DNA of 8,513 nucleotides from Candidatus Bathyarchaeota archaeon. GTDB taxonomy: Archaea; Thermoproteota; Bathyarchaeia; Bathyarchaeales; DTEX01. Below, piece by piece: positions 1-6,860 of this stretch; position 1 is the stretch's first letter; each line of letters opens with the position of its first letter. Both the position numbers and the translations under genes were made by a program. The DNA is taken from NCBI GenBank assembly GCA_021158305.1, contig JAGGUU010000139.1:1-8513 (forward strand), in the 5' to 3' direction. Under the pieces are notes generated by a model that worked only from the letters and a program-made list of their open reading frames with translations, was not told where the DNA came from and did not search any database.

Positions 1-1
1 A

Positions 2-319
2 TGGCTTAGGGTGAGGGAGCGTTTGAAGCCGCGGACAAAGGCCCTCTTCATAAACTATGCAAGCAAGAGGCGAATAGATAGAAACACGCTCTTCAATATA
101 GTTGTAAAACACTCATCTAAGCTAGGGTTGAGGATAAGCCCACACGACCTAAGACACTGGTTCACGACCTGGCTCAGAAGAAATAAAATGCCCCGAGAAT
201 TCATCAAAGAGCTCAGAGGGGATCGAAGAAAGGAAGCCATAGACCTCTATGATCACATAGATGAAGAAGAATTGCGGGAAGCATATCTCGCATGCATACC
301 AAAGCTAGGGATAGATTAA
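2..319 (+). CDS. Tyrosine recombinase/integrase, C-terminal catalytic part (5' end outside window)
   Basis: The reading frame is open from the first base, so this is the 3' end of a longer gene; the GTG at 11 is probably internal. The protein is the end of a phage-type integrase catalytic domain. The HDLRH box lies near base 143-157 and supplies the His and second Arg. LRGD follows in the place where the family has its third histidine/glycine region, and LYDHI follows that, with the nucleophilic tyrosine codon at 248-250. The tail (EELREAYLACIPKLGI) resembles the ending of archaeal chromosomal and element-borne integrases. The enzyme would cut and rejoin DNA at an attachment site through a 3'-phosphotyrosine intermediate. 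It converges on the gene at 366-1235 with a 46-bp gap. Family membership is clear; whether the whole gene is intact cannot be seen. Confidence 0.9.
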   Translation, partial: WLRVRERLKPRTKALFINYASKRRIDRNTLFNIVVKHSSKLGLRISPHDLRHWFTTWLRRNKMPREFIKELRGDRRKEAIDLYDHIDEEELREAYLACIPKLGID

Positions 320-365
320 TGAATTCTTATCCAAGTGTGTTGGCCGGACTTTCTTAAATTATGCT

Positions 366-1235
366 TCAGAGTCCTTCCTCGAACGGAAAATACCCTTTAC
401 AATACTCGACCCACCTATTAACGTAGTCAGATGTAGCTTCGGAATATGTTCTTGAATTTCGCTCGTATATCCGTATGGTCCTCTTAACCTTTCTAAAGAG
501 ATGGGGTGGATAAATTATGTACTTCAGAAAGCGCTCAGTTTCTTCGAGTTCATTTATGATAACCTTATACAACGTTCTATTTTTGATCAGGAAACCCCAC
601 CAGTCTAGATGAGAAAAAACTTCAGGTACACGATATAATGTTAGTCGCACCATCTCATCGAAATTCCATCTTGGAGTTTTCAGCAGAGTCAGCTCCGTGA
701 TGACGTGAATCAATGACAAAAGATATAATAATCTTTCTTTCGTGTCAGTGAAGTTCATCATCAGCTCATAAGCTCTCATACTCCATCGTTCTAGCCCCTT
801 GAGGAGAACAAGCTTCTCATTTTTGTCCGCCCAAGGATATCTGTCGGCAAAGACCACTAGGGCTCCTTCATCGGTTATAATATAAGGTTTTATAGATGGA
901 AATCTCCGGCTGGCCCTCGCATGAGGCTTACTACCAACATAATTCTTGACAAAACCCAGCTTTTCAAGCTTTTCGACTGCTCTGTGGACCTGTGTATAAT
1001 ACATTTTTAGTCTCCTCTTTAATTCCATCTTATATAGAGGTGTTTTGCTAAGAAGAAGAATCTCAAGTATATTGACTTCTTTTTCCTTTATGGGCAGTTT
1101 TCTCTCATAAGGAGATATAGTGTATCTCTTAATTTGTCTGTAGCTTTTTCTTAATCTTCCAAAATCTATATTGGCCAGTTTTAGTAAGTAAGCTAAGCAA
1201 TCGTATTTTGTACTGTCTAGCTTCTCGATGGACAT
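366..1235 (-). CDS. Winged-helix DNA-binding protein of unknown function
   Basis: This is a 289-aa protein. Residues about 53-128 look like a winged helix: a first helix around VNILEILLLSKTPL, a turn, a recognition-type helix (YYTQVHRAVEKLEKLGFV), a basic wing rich in Arg/Lys/His, and a closing strand ending IITDEGALVVF. Residues about 135-289 are mostly helical, rich in aromatic and charged residues, with no motif I recognise and no membrane segment. The most likely role is a transcription regulator or the DNA-binding part of a mobile-element function; the target is unknown. The ATG at 1233-1235 was chosen because a TATA-like box at 1251-1258 lies just far enough upstream for a leaderless or nearly leaderless mRNA. 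Composition is AT-rich, like the middle of the window. Confidence 0.85.
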   Translation of the reverse strand: MSIEKLDSTKYDCLAYLLKLANIDFGRLRKSYRQIKRYTISPYERKLPIKEKEVNILEILLLSKTPLYKMELKRRLKMYYTQVHRAVEKLEKLGFVKNYVGSKPHARASRRFPSIKPYIITDEGALVVFADRYPWADKNEKLVLLKGLERWSMRAYELMMNFTDTKERLLYLLSLIHVITELTLLKTPRWNFDEMVRLTLYRVPEVFSHLDWWGFLIKNRTLYKVIINELEETERFLKYIIYPPHLFRKVKRTIRIYERNSRTYSEATSDYVNRWVEYCKGYFPFEEGL

Positions 1236-1250
1236 TACATAGTATATACC

Positions 1251-1258
1251 CTATATAA
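1251..1258 (-). promoter_or_regulatory. TATA-like box for the winged-helix gene at 366-1235
   Basis: On the minus strand this reads TTATATAG, with its centre about 20 bp upstream of the ATG. A second TATATA run (about 1242-1248) lies between it and the start codon, separated by GGG, so the pair forms an imperfect inverted arrangement. The upstream copy is the better-spaced candidate. Confidence 0.4.
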
Positions 1259-1399
1259 CAGTATGAAAAATTTTATGATTCTGAAATCGTGTTATAGGTT
1301 AAAAATCCCCGCTCTGGGCTTTCATTGAACTCTTATTACATGTGTCCGATAAGACTTCCGTTCCCCTGAAAAACGAGTGAGAGTATAGATACTGCGAAG

Positions 1400-1705
1400 A
1401 TGCGCAGAGATGGGGAAGCGAATAACCTTACACTACGAGACCTGAGCGAAATCATCGGGGTTCTACACGACATAAACTATGAAGGATTGGTGATCAAATG
1501 TGCAGGGCGGAATATTCGGATACCAGCACCACCGAATCTAAGAAGGAAAGCAGCTAAGCTTGTAGGTAAGAGAGTTGCTATTTTACGCATAGGACAAACA
1601 GTTTACATCAGAAAACTAAAAGACTCTAGTTCAACAGATGAAGAGTCCTTCACCTCAGAGAAGAGCGTGGAATTAACGCTGCCGCGAAAAGTGAACCACA
1701 GATAA
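1400..1705 (+). CDS. Small hypothetical protein (about 101 aa)
   Basis: I do not recognise this family. The N-terminal third is helical (NLTLRDLSEIIGVLHDI). Residues about 29-72 alternate short strands with a basic helix (GLVIKCAGRNIRIP, then NLRRKAAKLVGKRVAILRIGQTVYIRKL), which would suit a small beta-rich nucleic-acid-binding fold. The last 28 residues are Ser/Glu-rich and probably disordered. The start is uncertain: the only TATA-like sequence close by (about 1384-1391) is only about 10 bp upstream, and no strong Shine-Dalgarno is seen. A micro-ORF with a strong ribosome binding site begins 24 bp after its stop, followed by the gene at 1798, so the three probably share a transcript. The coding call rests on length, basic composition and position. 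Confidence 0.6.
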   Translation: MRRDGEANNLTLRDLSEIIGVLHDINYEGLVIKCAGRNIRIPAPPNLRRKAAKLVGKRVAILRIGQTVYIRKLKDSSSTDEESFTSEKSVELTLPRKVNHR

Positions 1706-1717
1706 AGTTCTCTTTCT

Positions 1718-1724
1718 GAGGTGA
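1718..1724 (+). promoter_or_regulatory. Strong Shine-Dalgarno (GAGGTGA)
   Basis: This seven-base match to the usual archaeal anti-Shine-Dalgarno sits 4 nt before the ATG at 1729. It is the best ribosome binding site seen in the window, yet the ORF it serves stops after 21 codons. Confidence 0.55.
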
Positions 1725-1728
1725 CAAT

Positions 1729-1794
1729 ATGTGCAACTTAGAAGTCGGAATTTCGGGGAACGGTTTGGGAACGGCGACGATTAAGGTGGCCTGA
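1729..1794 (+). CDS. Micro-ORF (21 codons) upstream of, and in frame with, the gene at 1798
   Basis: ATG at 1729, with an excellent Shine-Dalgarno, opens 21 codons (MCNLEVGISGNGLGTATIKV then A) ending at TGA 1792-1794. One codon later, in the same frame, is the ATG of the 294-aa protein. The peptide has a beta-strand-like pattern with Gly/Thr turns. Three readings fit. It may be a separate small protein translationally coupled to the next gene; it may be a regulatory leader peptide; or it may be the true N-terminus of the next protein interrupted by a TGA (nonsense mutation, sequencing error or recoding). I cannot choose between them from one sequence. Confidence 0.35.
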   Translation: MCNLEVGISGNGLGTATIKVA

Positions 1795-1797
1795 CGG

Positions 1798-2682
1798 ATG
1801 CCGCCGACTGAGAGAACCCTAGAGAAAGTTCGGAATAAGGCAGGAAGGATATGGAAAGAAGAGGGGCGGCCTTTCTGCTACTTGGACTTCCCAGAGTACA
1901 AGCCTGGTTATTTCAGGAAGATCACAAGCCTTCTCTCGCGGAGAGGCGAAATTGTTCGCTGGAAGAATAGGCGGTCAAGACCACAGTACTGGATTTTAGC
2001 ATCGGAGGGGGACGAACAAGGGCATGGGGAGTCTTCGAAGACCTTGCTCGAGATACTTGATTCTCTTAATTGGGAGAACTTATGTATTCATGATGTTCGT
2101 ATCAGCTTATATTCGCGGGAACTGTGTAACATAGTTTTTAATGCTTATCCCATTTTACGAGGTCATGCCTTCTCTCTTAGAAAGGATGGGTCTATCGTTG
2201 GTCCGGCCATTCGGTGGGGAAAGCTAAAGAGGAGAAAGACTAAGGCCGTGTTCTATCCCTCGGGCAAAGTTATTGTTGAGGTTTCTTGCAGTCGTGAGCC
2301 GATTCCCGCTGATGAGATAGGACTTCGGTTTTTCATCGAGAATCTCATCGACCTAAGGAGGGAACTGCTTAACATACTTTATCGGGTGGTGAGGACTGCA
2401 TCCATCCCATTGGATGAATATTTCGATCTTCCCGAGTCGTGGATTGTGGTGCAGGTGCATTTAAATCGCGACGCGAGCCCTATTGAGGGTCTCCGCCTCG
2501 ATAAGCTTCCGGCAATAACGCTTTCAGACTTCTATAATACCCTGAGGCTATACTATAATCGAAAGGTATCCAAGATGAGGGCCGAGATAGTGGCAAATCC
2601 GAAGATACCGTTAAGAGACTTCTTTAAACGATTAGGGTTACGTGACTTGACTAGTTCTGAGCCACCATCATATATTGCATAA
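1798..2682 (+). CDS. Winged-helix protein with unrecognised C-terminal half (294 aa)
   Basis: Residues about 20-68 resemble a small winged helix (PGYFRKITSLLSRRGEI followed by a basic stretch ending SRPQYWIL), a pattern seen in archaeal DNA-binding proteins. Residues about 85-195 look like a separate alpha/beta domain. It has strand CIHDVRISLYS, a helix, a Lys/Arg-rich loop, a beta hairpin (AVFYPSGKVIVEVSCS), then a long helix (IGLRFFIENLIDLRREL). The remainder is mixed, ending with the helix IPLRDFFKRLGLRDL. I do not recognise a named family and assign no function. DNA binding is plausible because of the N-terminus. The ATG at 1798 has only a weak GGTG 9 nt upstream, which makes coupling to the preceding micro-ORF plausible. 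Confidence 0.85.
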   Translation: MPPTERTLEKVRNKAGRIWKEEGRPFCYLDFPEYKPGYFRKITSLLSRRGEIVRWKNRRSRPQYWILASEGDEQGHGESSKTLLEILDSLNWENLCIHDVRISLYSRELCNIVFNAYPILRGHAFSLRKDGSIVGPAIRWGKLKRRKTKAVFYPSGKVIVEVSCSREPIPADEIGLRFFIENLIDLRRELLNILYRVVRTASIPLDEYFDLPESWIVVQVHLNRDASPIEGLRLDKLPAITLSDFYNTLRLYYNRKVSKMRAEIVANPKIPLRDFFKRLGLRDLTSSEPPSYIA

Positions 2683-2862
2683 TCCCCTTCATCATATGTT
2701 ATACCAATTTAGCTACCTAGCGTGCTTCTCTGCTTACTTTCTTGAATGGGAATAACGAAGAGGTGCCCTGTACCTAGGCTGAGACAAATACCTAGCCTTC
2801 AGAAAACACTATTAAAAATGGCCATTTGGTAGTGTATCTCTTTAGAGAATACTCTCCAGAGA

Positions 2863-2878
2863 TGATACTTGAGTATCA
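2863..2878. repeat. 16-bp palindrome, copy 1
   Basis: TGATACT-TG-AGTATCA is a perfect inverted repeat with 7-bp arms. It is preceded by GAGA, as is copy 2. It lies in the gene-poor region and matches copies at 3212 and 6861. It is likely a binding site for a dimeric protein; the partner is unknown. Confidence 0.6.
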
Positions 2879-2916
2879 ATCAATTCTAATTTAATTCTGA
2901 AGCGAAAGATTCGGGT

Positions 2917-3138
2917 TCAGTCCTGTTGCTTTTGTGGATGGATAACGTATTTTGAGATAGAACACGAATATAAGTCGGTCGAAATGTGAAAGCTGGGCGA
3001 AAAATACCCGAAGAGTTGACGGATTAGGCCGACAAAAGATAGCTTATGGCCATATCTGAAAATTTTCACACCCTTACAGAATTTTATATATATGCTAAAT
3101 AAATCGAACATTATTTTCGGTTTTTCTTGGAAGTTCAA
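2917..3138 (-). CDS. Doubtful small ORF (73 codons, TTG start)
   Basis: The peptide is rich in Phe, Ile, Ser and Lys with no recognisable motif and could be chance. The one argument for it is that a TATA-like GATTATATCC (3161-3170 on the minus strand) lies about 27 bp upstream of the TTG at 3136-3138, the spacing of a leaderless archaeal gene. Palindrome copies also sit on either side. I would not treat it as a gene without homologues. Confidence 0.2.
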   Translation of the reverse strand: MNFQEKPKIMFDLFSIYIKFCKGVKIFRYGHKLSFVGLIRQLFGYFSPSFHISTDLYSCSISKYVIHPQKQQD

Positions 3139-3160
3139 GAAGGGGGCAGACGGATTTTAC

Positions 3161-3170
3161 GGATATAATC
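3161..3170 (-). promoter_or_regulatory. Possible TATA box in the gene-poor region
   Basis: GATTATATCC on the minus strand lies about 42 bp from palindrome copy 2 and about 27 bp upstream of the doubtful ORF ending at 2917. Confidence 0.25.
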
Positions 3171-3211
3171 TTACGTCAGTCATTTATTAGATAAGGAGGA
3201 ACCTCGTGAGA

Positions 3212-3227
3212 TGATACTCAAGTATCA
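3212..3227. repeat. 16-bp palindrome, copy 2
   Basis: TGATACT-CA-AGTATCA has the same 7-bp arms as copy 1 with the two central bases changed, so the arms and not the centre are conserved. Flanks differ apart from the GAGA just before it. Confidence 0.6.
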
Positions 3228-3416
3228 GGCTTACTTTTCAAAAATCCTTTCTGCTTATTCGCCGGGTCAGGGAACCTCATCTAACAGACCCACCCTAGAA
3301 GCCTTACATCTAAAGTAAATCTCGCCAGATTAATCAACTCTCGTTAGCTGAGAACTTCTTGCTTCCGGATTATAAGTTGTTGGAATATTGAGCCCCTCAG
3401 CTAGGGAGAGAACTCA

Positions 3417-3854
3417 TTACGGCCTGCTGTTGTTACTTTTCTTGTGGCAGGTGGTGTGGCCCCATTTGTGCTCTCTCATGTATTTTATTATGGCCATGTG
3501 GCTGTTCGAGTTGGGCTTGACATAGATTTTCCCGCCACATATGGCGCAGTAGTACCATATGGCGTGGTCGAGCCTCCCCCTCTCATAGCCATCCCTGTAG
3601 CCTCTCCGATAGGCCTCCTCCGCAATGCTCTTCCTGGCCCTATTGAACTGCTGCATAAACCTGGAGCTATAGAGCTTCTCCGCCTCCCTCTTAAGAAGCT
3701 TCGCGTATTTTTCTGAGCCTTCATCGAGAAGAGTGGCCGCCTTCTGGCACGCGTCATCCCAGTCCAAATTCTCGGAGACCTGAATCCTAAGCAAGGCCAT
3801 ATAGAGCTCCTTCGGAATCCAAACCCTCACCGCACCAGTGGCCGAAGCAGCCAT
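3417..3854 (-). CDS. Small zinc-finger-like protein with YxxG repeats (145 aa)
   Basis: This resembles an uncharacterised archaeal family. The N-terminal region (about residues 8-75) is a strand plus helices (VRVWIPKELYMALLRIQ, DWDDACQKAATLLDEGS) and may be DNA-binding. Residues about 82-93 show a tyrosine/glycine repeat (YRRGYRDGYERG). The C-terminus has a likely metal site, with C103 and C106 (CAICGGKI), then H129, H133, C136 and H137 in HKWGHTTCH. The start at 3854 is preferred over an upstream ATG at 3914 for two reasons: a TATA box at 3880-3889 lies 26-35 bp upstream, which would put the upstream ATG outside the transcript, and GAGG sits 4 nt before this ATG. G+C is higher than in its AT-rich neighbour at 4065. 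It diverges from that gene across 210 bp. Function unknown; a nucleic-acid-binding or mobile-element accessory role is a guess. Confidence 0.85.
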   Translation of the reverse strand: MAASATGAVRVWIPKELYMALLRIQVSENLDWDDACQKAATLLDEGSEKYAKLLKREAEKLYSSRFMQQFNRARKSIAEEAYRRGYRDGYERGRLDHAIWYYCAICGGKIYVKPNSNSHMAIIKYMREHKWGHTTCHKKSNNSRP

Positions 3855-3879
3855 AAACCCTCGAAAAATCAAAAAACAC

Positions 3880-3889
3880 TTATTTAAAT
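3880..3889 (-). promoter_or_regulatory. TATA box for the gene at 3417-3854
   Basis: ATTTAAATAA on the minus strand is centred about 30 bp upstream of the ATG at 3854. It fixes the start choice and predicts a nearly leaderless mRNA. Confidence 0.55.
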
Positions 3890-4034
3890 CATCCCGACCC
3901 AGACCCGAACACAAGCCGAACAGAATGCGGAGAACCGACGGAAGGAATTCGAAGAAACTGAGATACAGAGGCGATAAGTAGCTCTTAAGCCGTCTTTTGG
4001 AGAAATCTTTCGATTTTTTGGAATAATTAAGACT

Positions 4035-4044
4035 TTTTATATAT
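4035..4044 (+). promoter_or_regulatory. TATA box for the gene at 4065-5480
   Basis: TTTTATATAT lies just upstream of the 471-aa gene, with its centre about 25 bp before the ATG at 4065. The transcript would begin at or next to the start codon, which explains the lack of a Shine-Dalgarno. Confidence 0.6.
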
Positions 4045-4064
4045 TCTGACTGTAAAAACTGTGG

Positions 4065-5480
4065 ATGAAAGACGGTCTGAGCTTAACAGAGCTCTTCAAA
4101 CGATATGAAGGAGTACCGTTTTATCTTCACGCATCTCTGATATCGGTCACCATTGAGGAAGACTGTAAAGCCGCATTTGCTAAGTTTTCATTTCAGAGTA
4201 GTTGTCCAAAACACATCGAAGAAGACCTTAAAAAGCATCCTAGTAAGATTTTGAAGTCGGTAAGGACTTCCCATTTGTTGGCTATAGAATATTGGTCTGA
4301 TTTTAGCAAGCAAGAGTCAAGGGAAGAGTTCTTTAAGTCTCTGAAAGAAGGTTGGTTACAGCTATCTGACGGAACTAGAATCCGCCTTCTTGAAGGTGTA
4401 GGAAATTTTGCGTTTACAGAACGTGGGCTTTCACGGAATAATGAGGTACGTTATGAGTGTTTCATTGAAAGTCCAGAAGCTGATAAAATAAGAAAAATGT
4501 TATCAGAAAAACAAATAGAACTTGAACTGCAACTGAATCAAGAACCCTATGAAGGGTTAGAGGACCTTAGAGAAGATTTTGGAATCACCTTTAATAACCC
4601 AGGAATATTTCTTGAAGTTTTGGTGCCGGCACCCCGTTTTGAACATGTGAACGGCGGGCTTAGAGTTAGCATACCAAGGGGCTTAGAAAGGGAGTACTTA
4701 GTTTTCGGATTGATTTGGCACTTAGAAGATGGCTCGACAAAACGTGAAACAATTCCACTAATGGATGAGCAATTAGAAGAAACCAAGAATGGAGAACTTA
4801 AAACCTCTTTGAAAAGCATGCAAGATTGGGAATACGTTACCGTAATAGTACGCTATAAGAATTCTCCGATGGCTAAGCAAACAATATATAGAGTCGAGAA
4901 AAACGACATACTTAAACTTTTAGAAATCGCACTGGGTGATGAGTCTTATGGTAAATTCTTAGAGAATTTACAGGAGTATCTAATGACGAAAGGTGGTGGG
5001 GAACTGGAAGCGGCTGTCGTTAATCTGCTGACTCTCCAAGGTCTGTCTCCTATTTGGCTAGGGGGCGTTAAGGCAGATACACCTAAAATCGGTGTTACGC
5101 AATATGATTTGGACCTACTGATTATTGACGAAAAACGTGAGAAATCAATAGACGTATATCTATTCAATATAACTGCCAAATCACTTTCCGAAGGGGAATT
5201 AGAAAAGACACAAGTTTTTGCTAAAATCGTATATGAAAGGTTCAAAAAGAATTTAGATAAACTTCATGCCTACTTCGTGAACGTTTACCCGATTATAGTT
5301 ACTAATCAGTCTGTTTCAGAACAGTTAAGGCAAGAAGCAGCAAAGCGCCAAGTAGGGATTGTAGACGGTGAATCCCTGAAGTCTTTGTTAAGAATAGCTA
5401 CGACGCGCCATTATGGCCGCTCATTCTTAAGTAAAATTATGGAATATGCATCAACTTCACTAAATATAAGGAGTAGGTAA
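4065..5480 (+). CDS. Unknown protein with PD-(D/E)XK nuclease-like C-terminal domain (471 aa)
   Basis: The first ~280 residues are beta-rich with no family I recognise. They include a block around 100-135 and a strand-rich block at 180-280. Residues about 295-440 resemble a restriction-endonuclease-type fold. A helix carries a candidate first acid (E313/E315 in GGELEAAVVNLLTLQGL), a strand carries D348/D350 (QYDLDLLIID), and a strand YLFNITAKS follows where ExK is expected, giving T370-A-K372 in place of Glu-x-Lys. A helix with Q383 and a last strand/helix (PIIVTNQS) complete the pattern. The missing glutamate means it may be a variant nuclease or a non-catalytic DNA-binding relative. No signal peptide or membrane helix is seen. 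The gene is AT-rich, leaderless by its TATA box, and followed by a HEPN gene. A host-defence or element-maintenance role is inference. Confidence 0.88.
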   Translation: MKDGLSLTELFKRYEGVPFYLHASLISVTIEEDCKAAFAKFSFQSSCPKHIEEDLKKHPSKILKSVRTSHLLAIEYWSDFSKQESREEFFKSLKEGWLQLSDGTRIRLLEGVGNFAFTERGLSRNNEVRYECFIESPEADKIRKMLSEKQIELELQLNQEPYEGLEDLREDFGITFNNPGIFLEVLVPAPRFEHVNGGLRVSIPRGLEREYLVFGLIWHLEDGSTKRETIPLMDEQLEETKNGELKTSLKSMQDWEYVTVIVRYKNSPMAKQTIYRVEKNDILKLLEIALGDESYGKFLENLQEYLMTKGGGELEAAVVNLLTLQGLSPIWLGGVKADTPKIGVTQYDLDLLIIDEKREKSIDVYLFNITAKSLSEGELEKTQVFAKIVYERFKKNLDKLHAYFVNVYPIIVTNQSVSEQLRQEAAKRQVGIVDGESLKSLLRIATTRHYGRSFLSKIMEYASTSLNIRSR

Positions 5481-5493
5481 CAGCATCAATAGA

Positions 5494-5499
5494 TTTTTT
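5494..5499 (+). terminator. T-run after the nuclease-like gene
   Basis: Six consecutive T lie 13 bp past the stop codon, preceded by no strong hairpin. U-rich tracts alone can terminate archaeal transcription. Confidence 0.35.
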
Positions 5500-5796
5500 A
5501 ACAATGTGACATAACTGATGCCTTCTCTTAATTCTTATCATTTTCTCAAGCGTCTTCTCCGAAGATAGAGAGTAATACAAAGAATCCAAGTAAATGTAAC
5601 AATAATTCCAAGGCATAGGTGGTCCAAAAACAGAAATATATGGCTAAGTTATGTAGTGGCCAGAGAAGATGGAGATAACAGAACTGGATGGCGGGAGGCT
5701 GGTCAGGTGTATATAGCCCTATAGCCAGTGCCTATTCGCAGAAATATTGCGACCTAAATGAAAGGCCTTCACCGCATTTATGGGCGTTACCAAAAA

Positions 5797-5803
5797 GTAT
5801 ATG
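5797..5803 (+). promoter_or_regulatory. TATA-like box for the HEPN gene
   Basis: AGTATAT is centred about 39 bp upstream of the ATG at 5839 and only about 9 bp from the ATG at 5809. It favours the downstream start with a leader of a dozen or so bases. Confidence 0.4.
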
Positions 5804-5838
5804 GTTAAATGGAGAATCTTGTTTTAGGGGACTATAAA

Positions 5839-6597
5839 ATGAGTGATATGGCCGGCAGAAGAGCGAACATTATGGCGCTTTTATCACAATTTAAATCGAT
5901 ATATAGGTCAGTGAATGAATTGTTAAGGCAAGAAATAAGGGTGGTTATAGGCCCTTTCATACTTCAAAGAATTAAAGGAGTCATAAGAAGTTATGAGGAA
6001 GCGCGTGCTAGGTTTGCTCGGTTGGCTGTTCCAGAAGCCCCCACCCTGGCATATATTGAGGAAGCTGAAGCCGGAAAGTTTCCTATTCGGTTGTTAGAGA
6101 GAATGAAACACGAATGTGAAATGGCGATTACATTTCTAGAGAGTTTGCTCTATGAGCTTACACCAGATGAAGTTGATAAGCTAAATTCGCTTAGGAATGA
6201 ATTGAATTCGATAAAAGCCCTTGATCCGGGTATTCACCTACATCTCGAGAATGCACTTATGGAATATGAAAATAGGCATTATTTGTCTGTCACCATACTC
6301 TCCGGAAAAGTAATAGTTTACGTACTTGAACAAATTCGAGGTAAGTCCTATGAAGAAAAGCTTAAAGAACTGAAGTCAAGAAATATCCTTCCAGAATATT
6401 TAGAAGTAGATTTTTTGAATGCGGCAAAGCGGGCTCGTAACTACTACACGCATAACATAGATACATCTCCAGCCGCAAGCGACGCTCTAGACATGTTAGC
6501 TAGGTCTTTCCAATTTGCAAACATGTTGAAGAAGTATAGAGAGTCTATCGAATTTTCTCAAAAGGACGAGAACCGTGGAAACCACCGTGAAAACTGA
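5839..6597 (+). CDS. HEPN-domain protein, predicted ribonuclease
   Basis: The protein is all-helical. Its last ~110 residues match the HEPN pattern, related to DUF4145-like proteins. Helix ALMEYENRHYLSVTILSGKVI is followed by VLEQIRGKSYEEKLKELKSR, a short linker, and a helix bearing RNYYTH, the R-N-x3-H motif that forms the active site of HEPN RNases (Arg at 6436-6438, His at 6451-6453). The ~130 residues before it are helical, partly coiled-coil-like and unrecognised. The frame also has an ATG at 5809, but the TATA-like box at about 5800 sits too close to it; 5839 has AGGGG about 9 nt upstream. HEPN proteins often act as toxins or defence effectors that cut RNA. No MNT-type antitoxin is seen next to it. 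The nuclease-like gene upstream is the nearest possible partner, but it has its own promoter. Confidence 0.87.
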   Translation: MSDMAGRRANIMALLSQFKSIYRSVNELLRQEIRVVIGPFILQRIKGVIRSYEEARARFARLAVPEAPTLAYIEEAEAGKFPIRLLERMKHECEMAITFLESLLYELTPDEVDKLNSLRNELNSIKALDPGIHLHLENALMEYENRHYLSVTILSGKVIVYVLEQIRGKSYEEKLKELKSRNILPEYLEVDFLNAAKRARNYYTHNIDTSPAASDALDMLARSFQFANMLKKYRESIEFSQKDENRGNHREN

Positions 6598-6860
6598 GTT
6601 TATCTTATAGGTGCCTAATATAGGTCACAAGTCAGGAATTATCAAATCAGTGCAAAGTATTTTCTCTAAGTTAACTGATAAGCTTGTCCATTTACGTATC
6701 GTGATGCAGTGGTTTTCTCGAGCCTCACAAAAACCTGAGATTAGAATGACCTAGCTATAGATTGATAGTCACGGAATAGGTCTCCTCATTGCTGGCATAC
6801 AAGGCTTATCCGAGATGCGGAAGCATCTACATTTTTAATCAATCAGTGTATGGCATTATC

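Larger units (their letters stand above)
2683..3416. other. Gene-poor stretch with palindromes
   Basis: I see no convincing full gene in this 734-bp stretch. It holds two copies of a 16-bp palindrome (2863-2878, 3212-3227), a 12-bp palindrome AAATGGCCATTT (2816-2827), and one weak 73-codon minus-strand ORF listed separately. It may be decayed mobile DNA or a regulatory/replication region of an element. Confidence 0.5.
5481..5838. other. Intergenic stretch between nuclease-like and HEPN genes
   Basis: No full gene is seen in these ~358 bp. It contains a T-run terminator candidate, a short tandem repeat of TATAGCC (5712-5726), a 16-codon ORF at 5669-5716 that may be a gene remnant, and the TATA box of the HEPN gene. 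The gap argues that the two flanking genes have separate promoters. Confidence 0.45.

Noticed and set aside
1299..1334. Segment ending TTTCATTGAAC that recalls the end of some archaeal CRISPR repeats
   Set aside because: Only one copy, with no regular spacing and no second repeat anywhere in the window.
2816..2827. 12-bp palindrome AAATGGCCATTT
   Set aside because: Single copy of a short palindrome in AT-rich DNA; noted under the gene-poor stretch but not strong enough alone.
3444..3757. ORFs of about 90 codons on both strands overlapping the gene at 3417-3854
   Set aside because: They are shadows of a real gene with a TATA box and metal-site motif; their proteins are proline/arginine-rich with no fold-like pattern.
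3855..3914. N-terminal extension of the zinc-finger-like protein to an ATG at 3914
   Set aside because: The TATA box at 3880-3889 lies inside this extension, so it would be upstream of the transcript.
4547..5245. Two minus-strand ORFs of 90-99 codons
   Set aside because: Antisense shadows of the 471-aa gene with Ser/Pro-rich, motif-free products.
5669..5716. 16-codon ORF (MEITELDGGRLVRCI) that looks like a protein start
   Set aside because: Too short to judge; no continuation in any frame and no family I can name with confidence.
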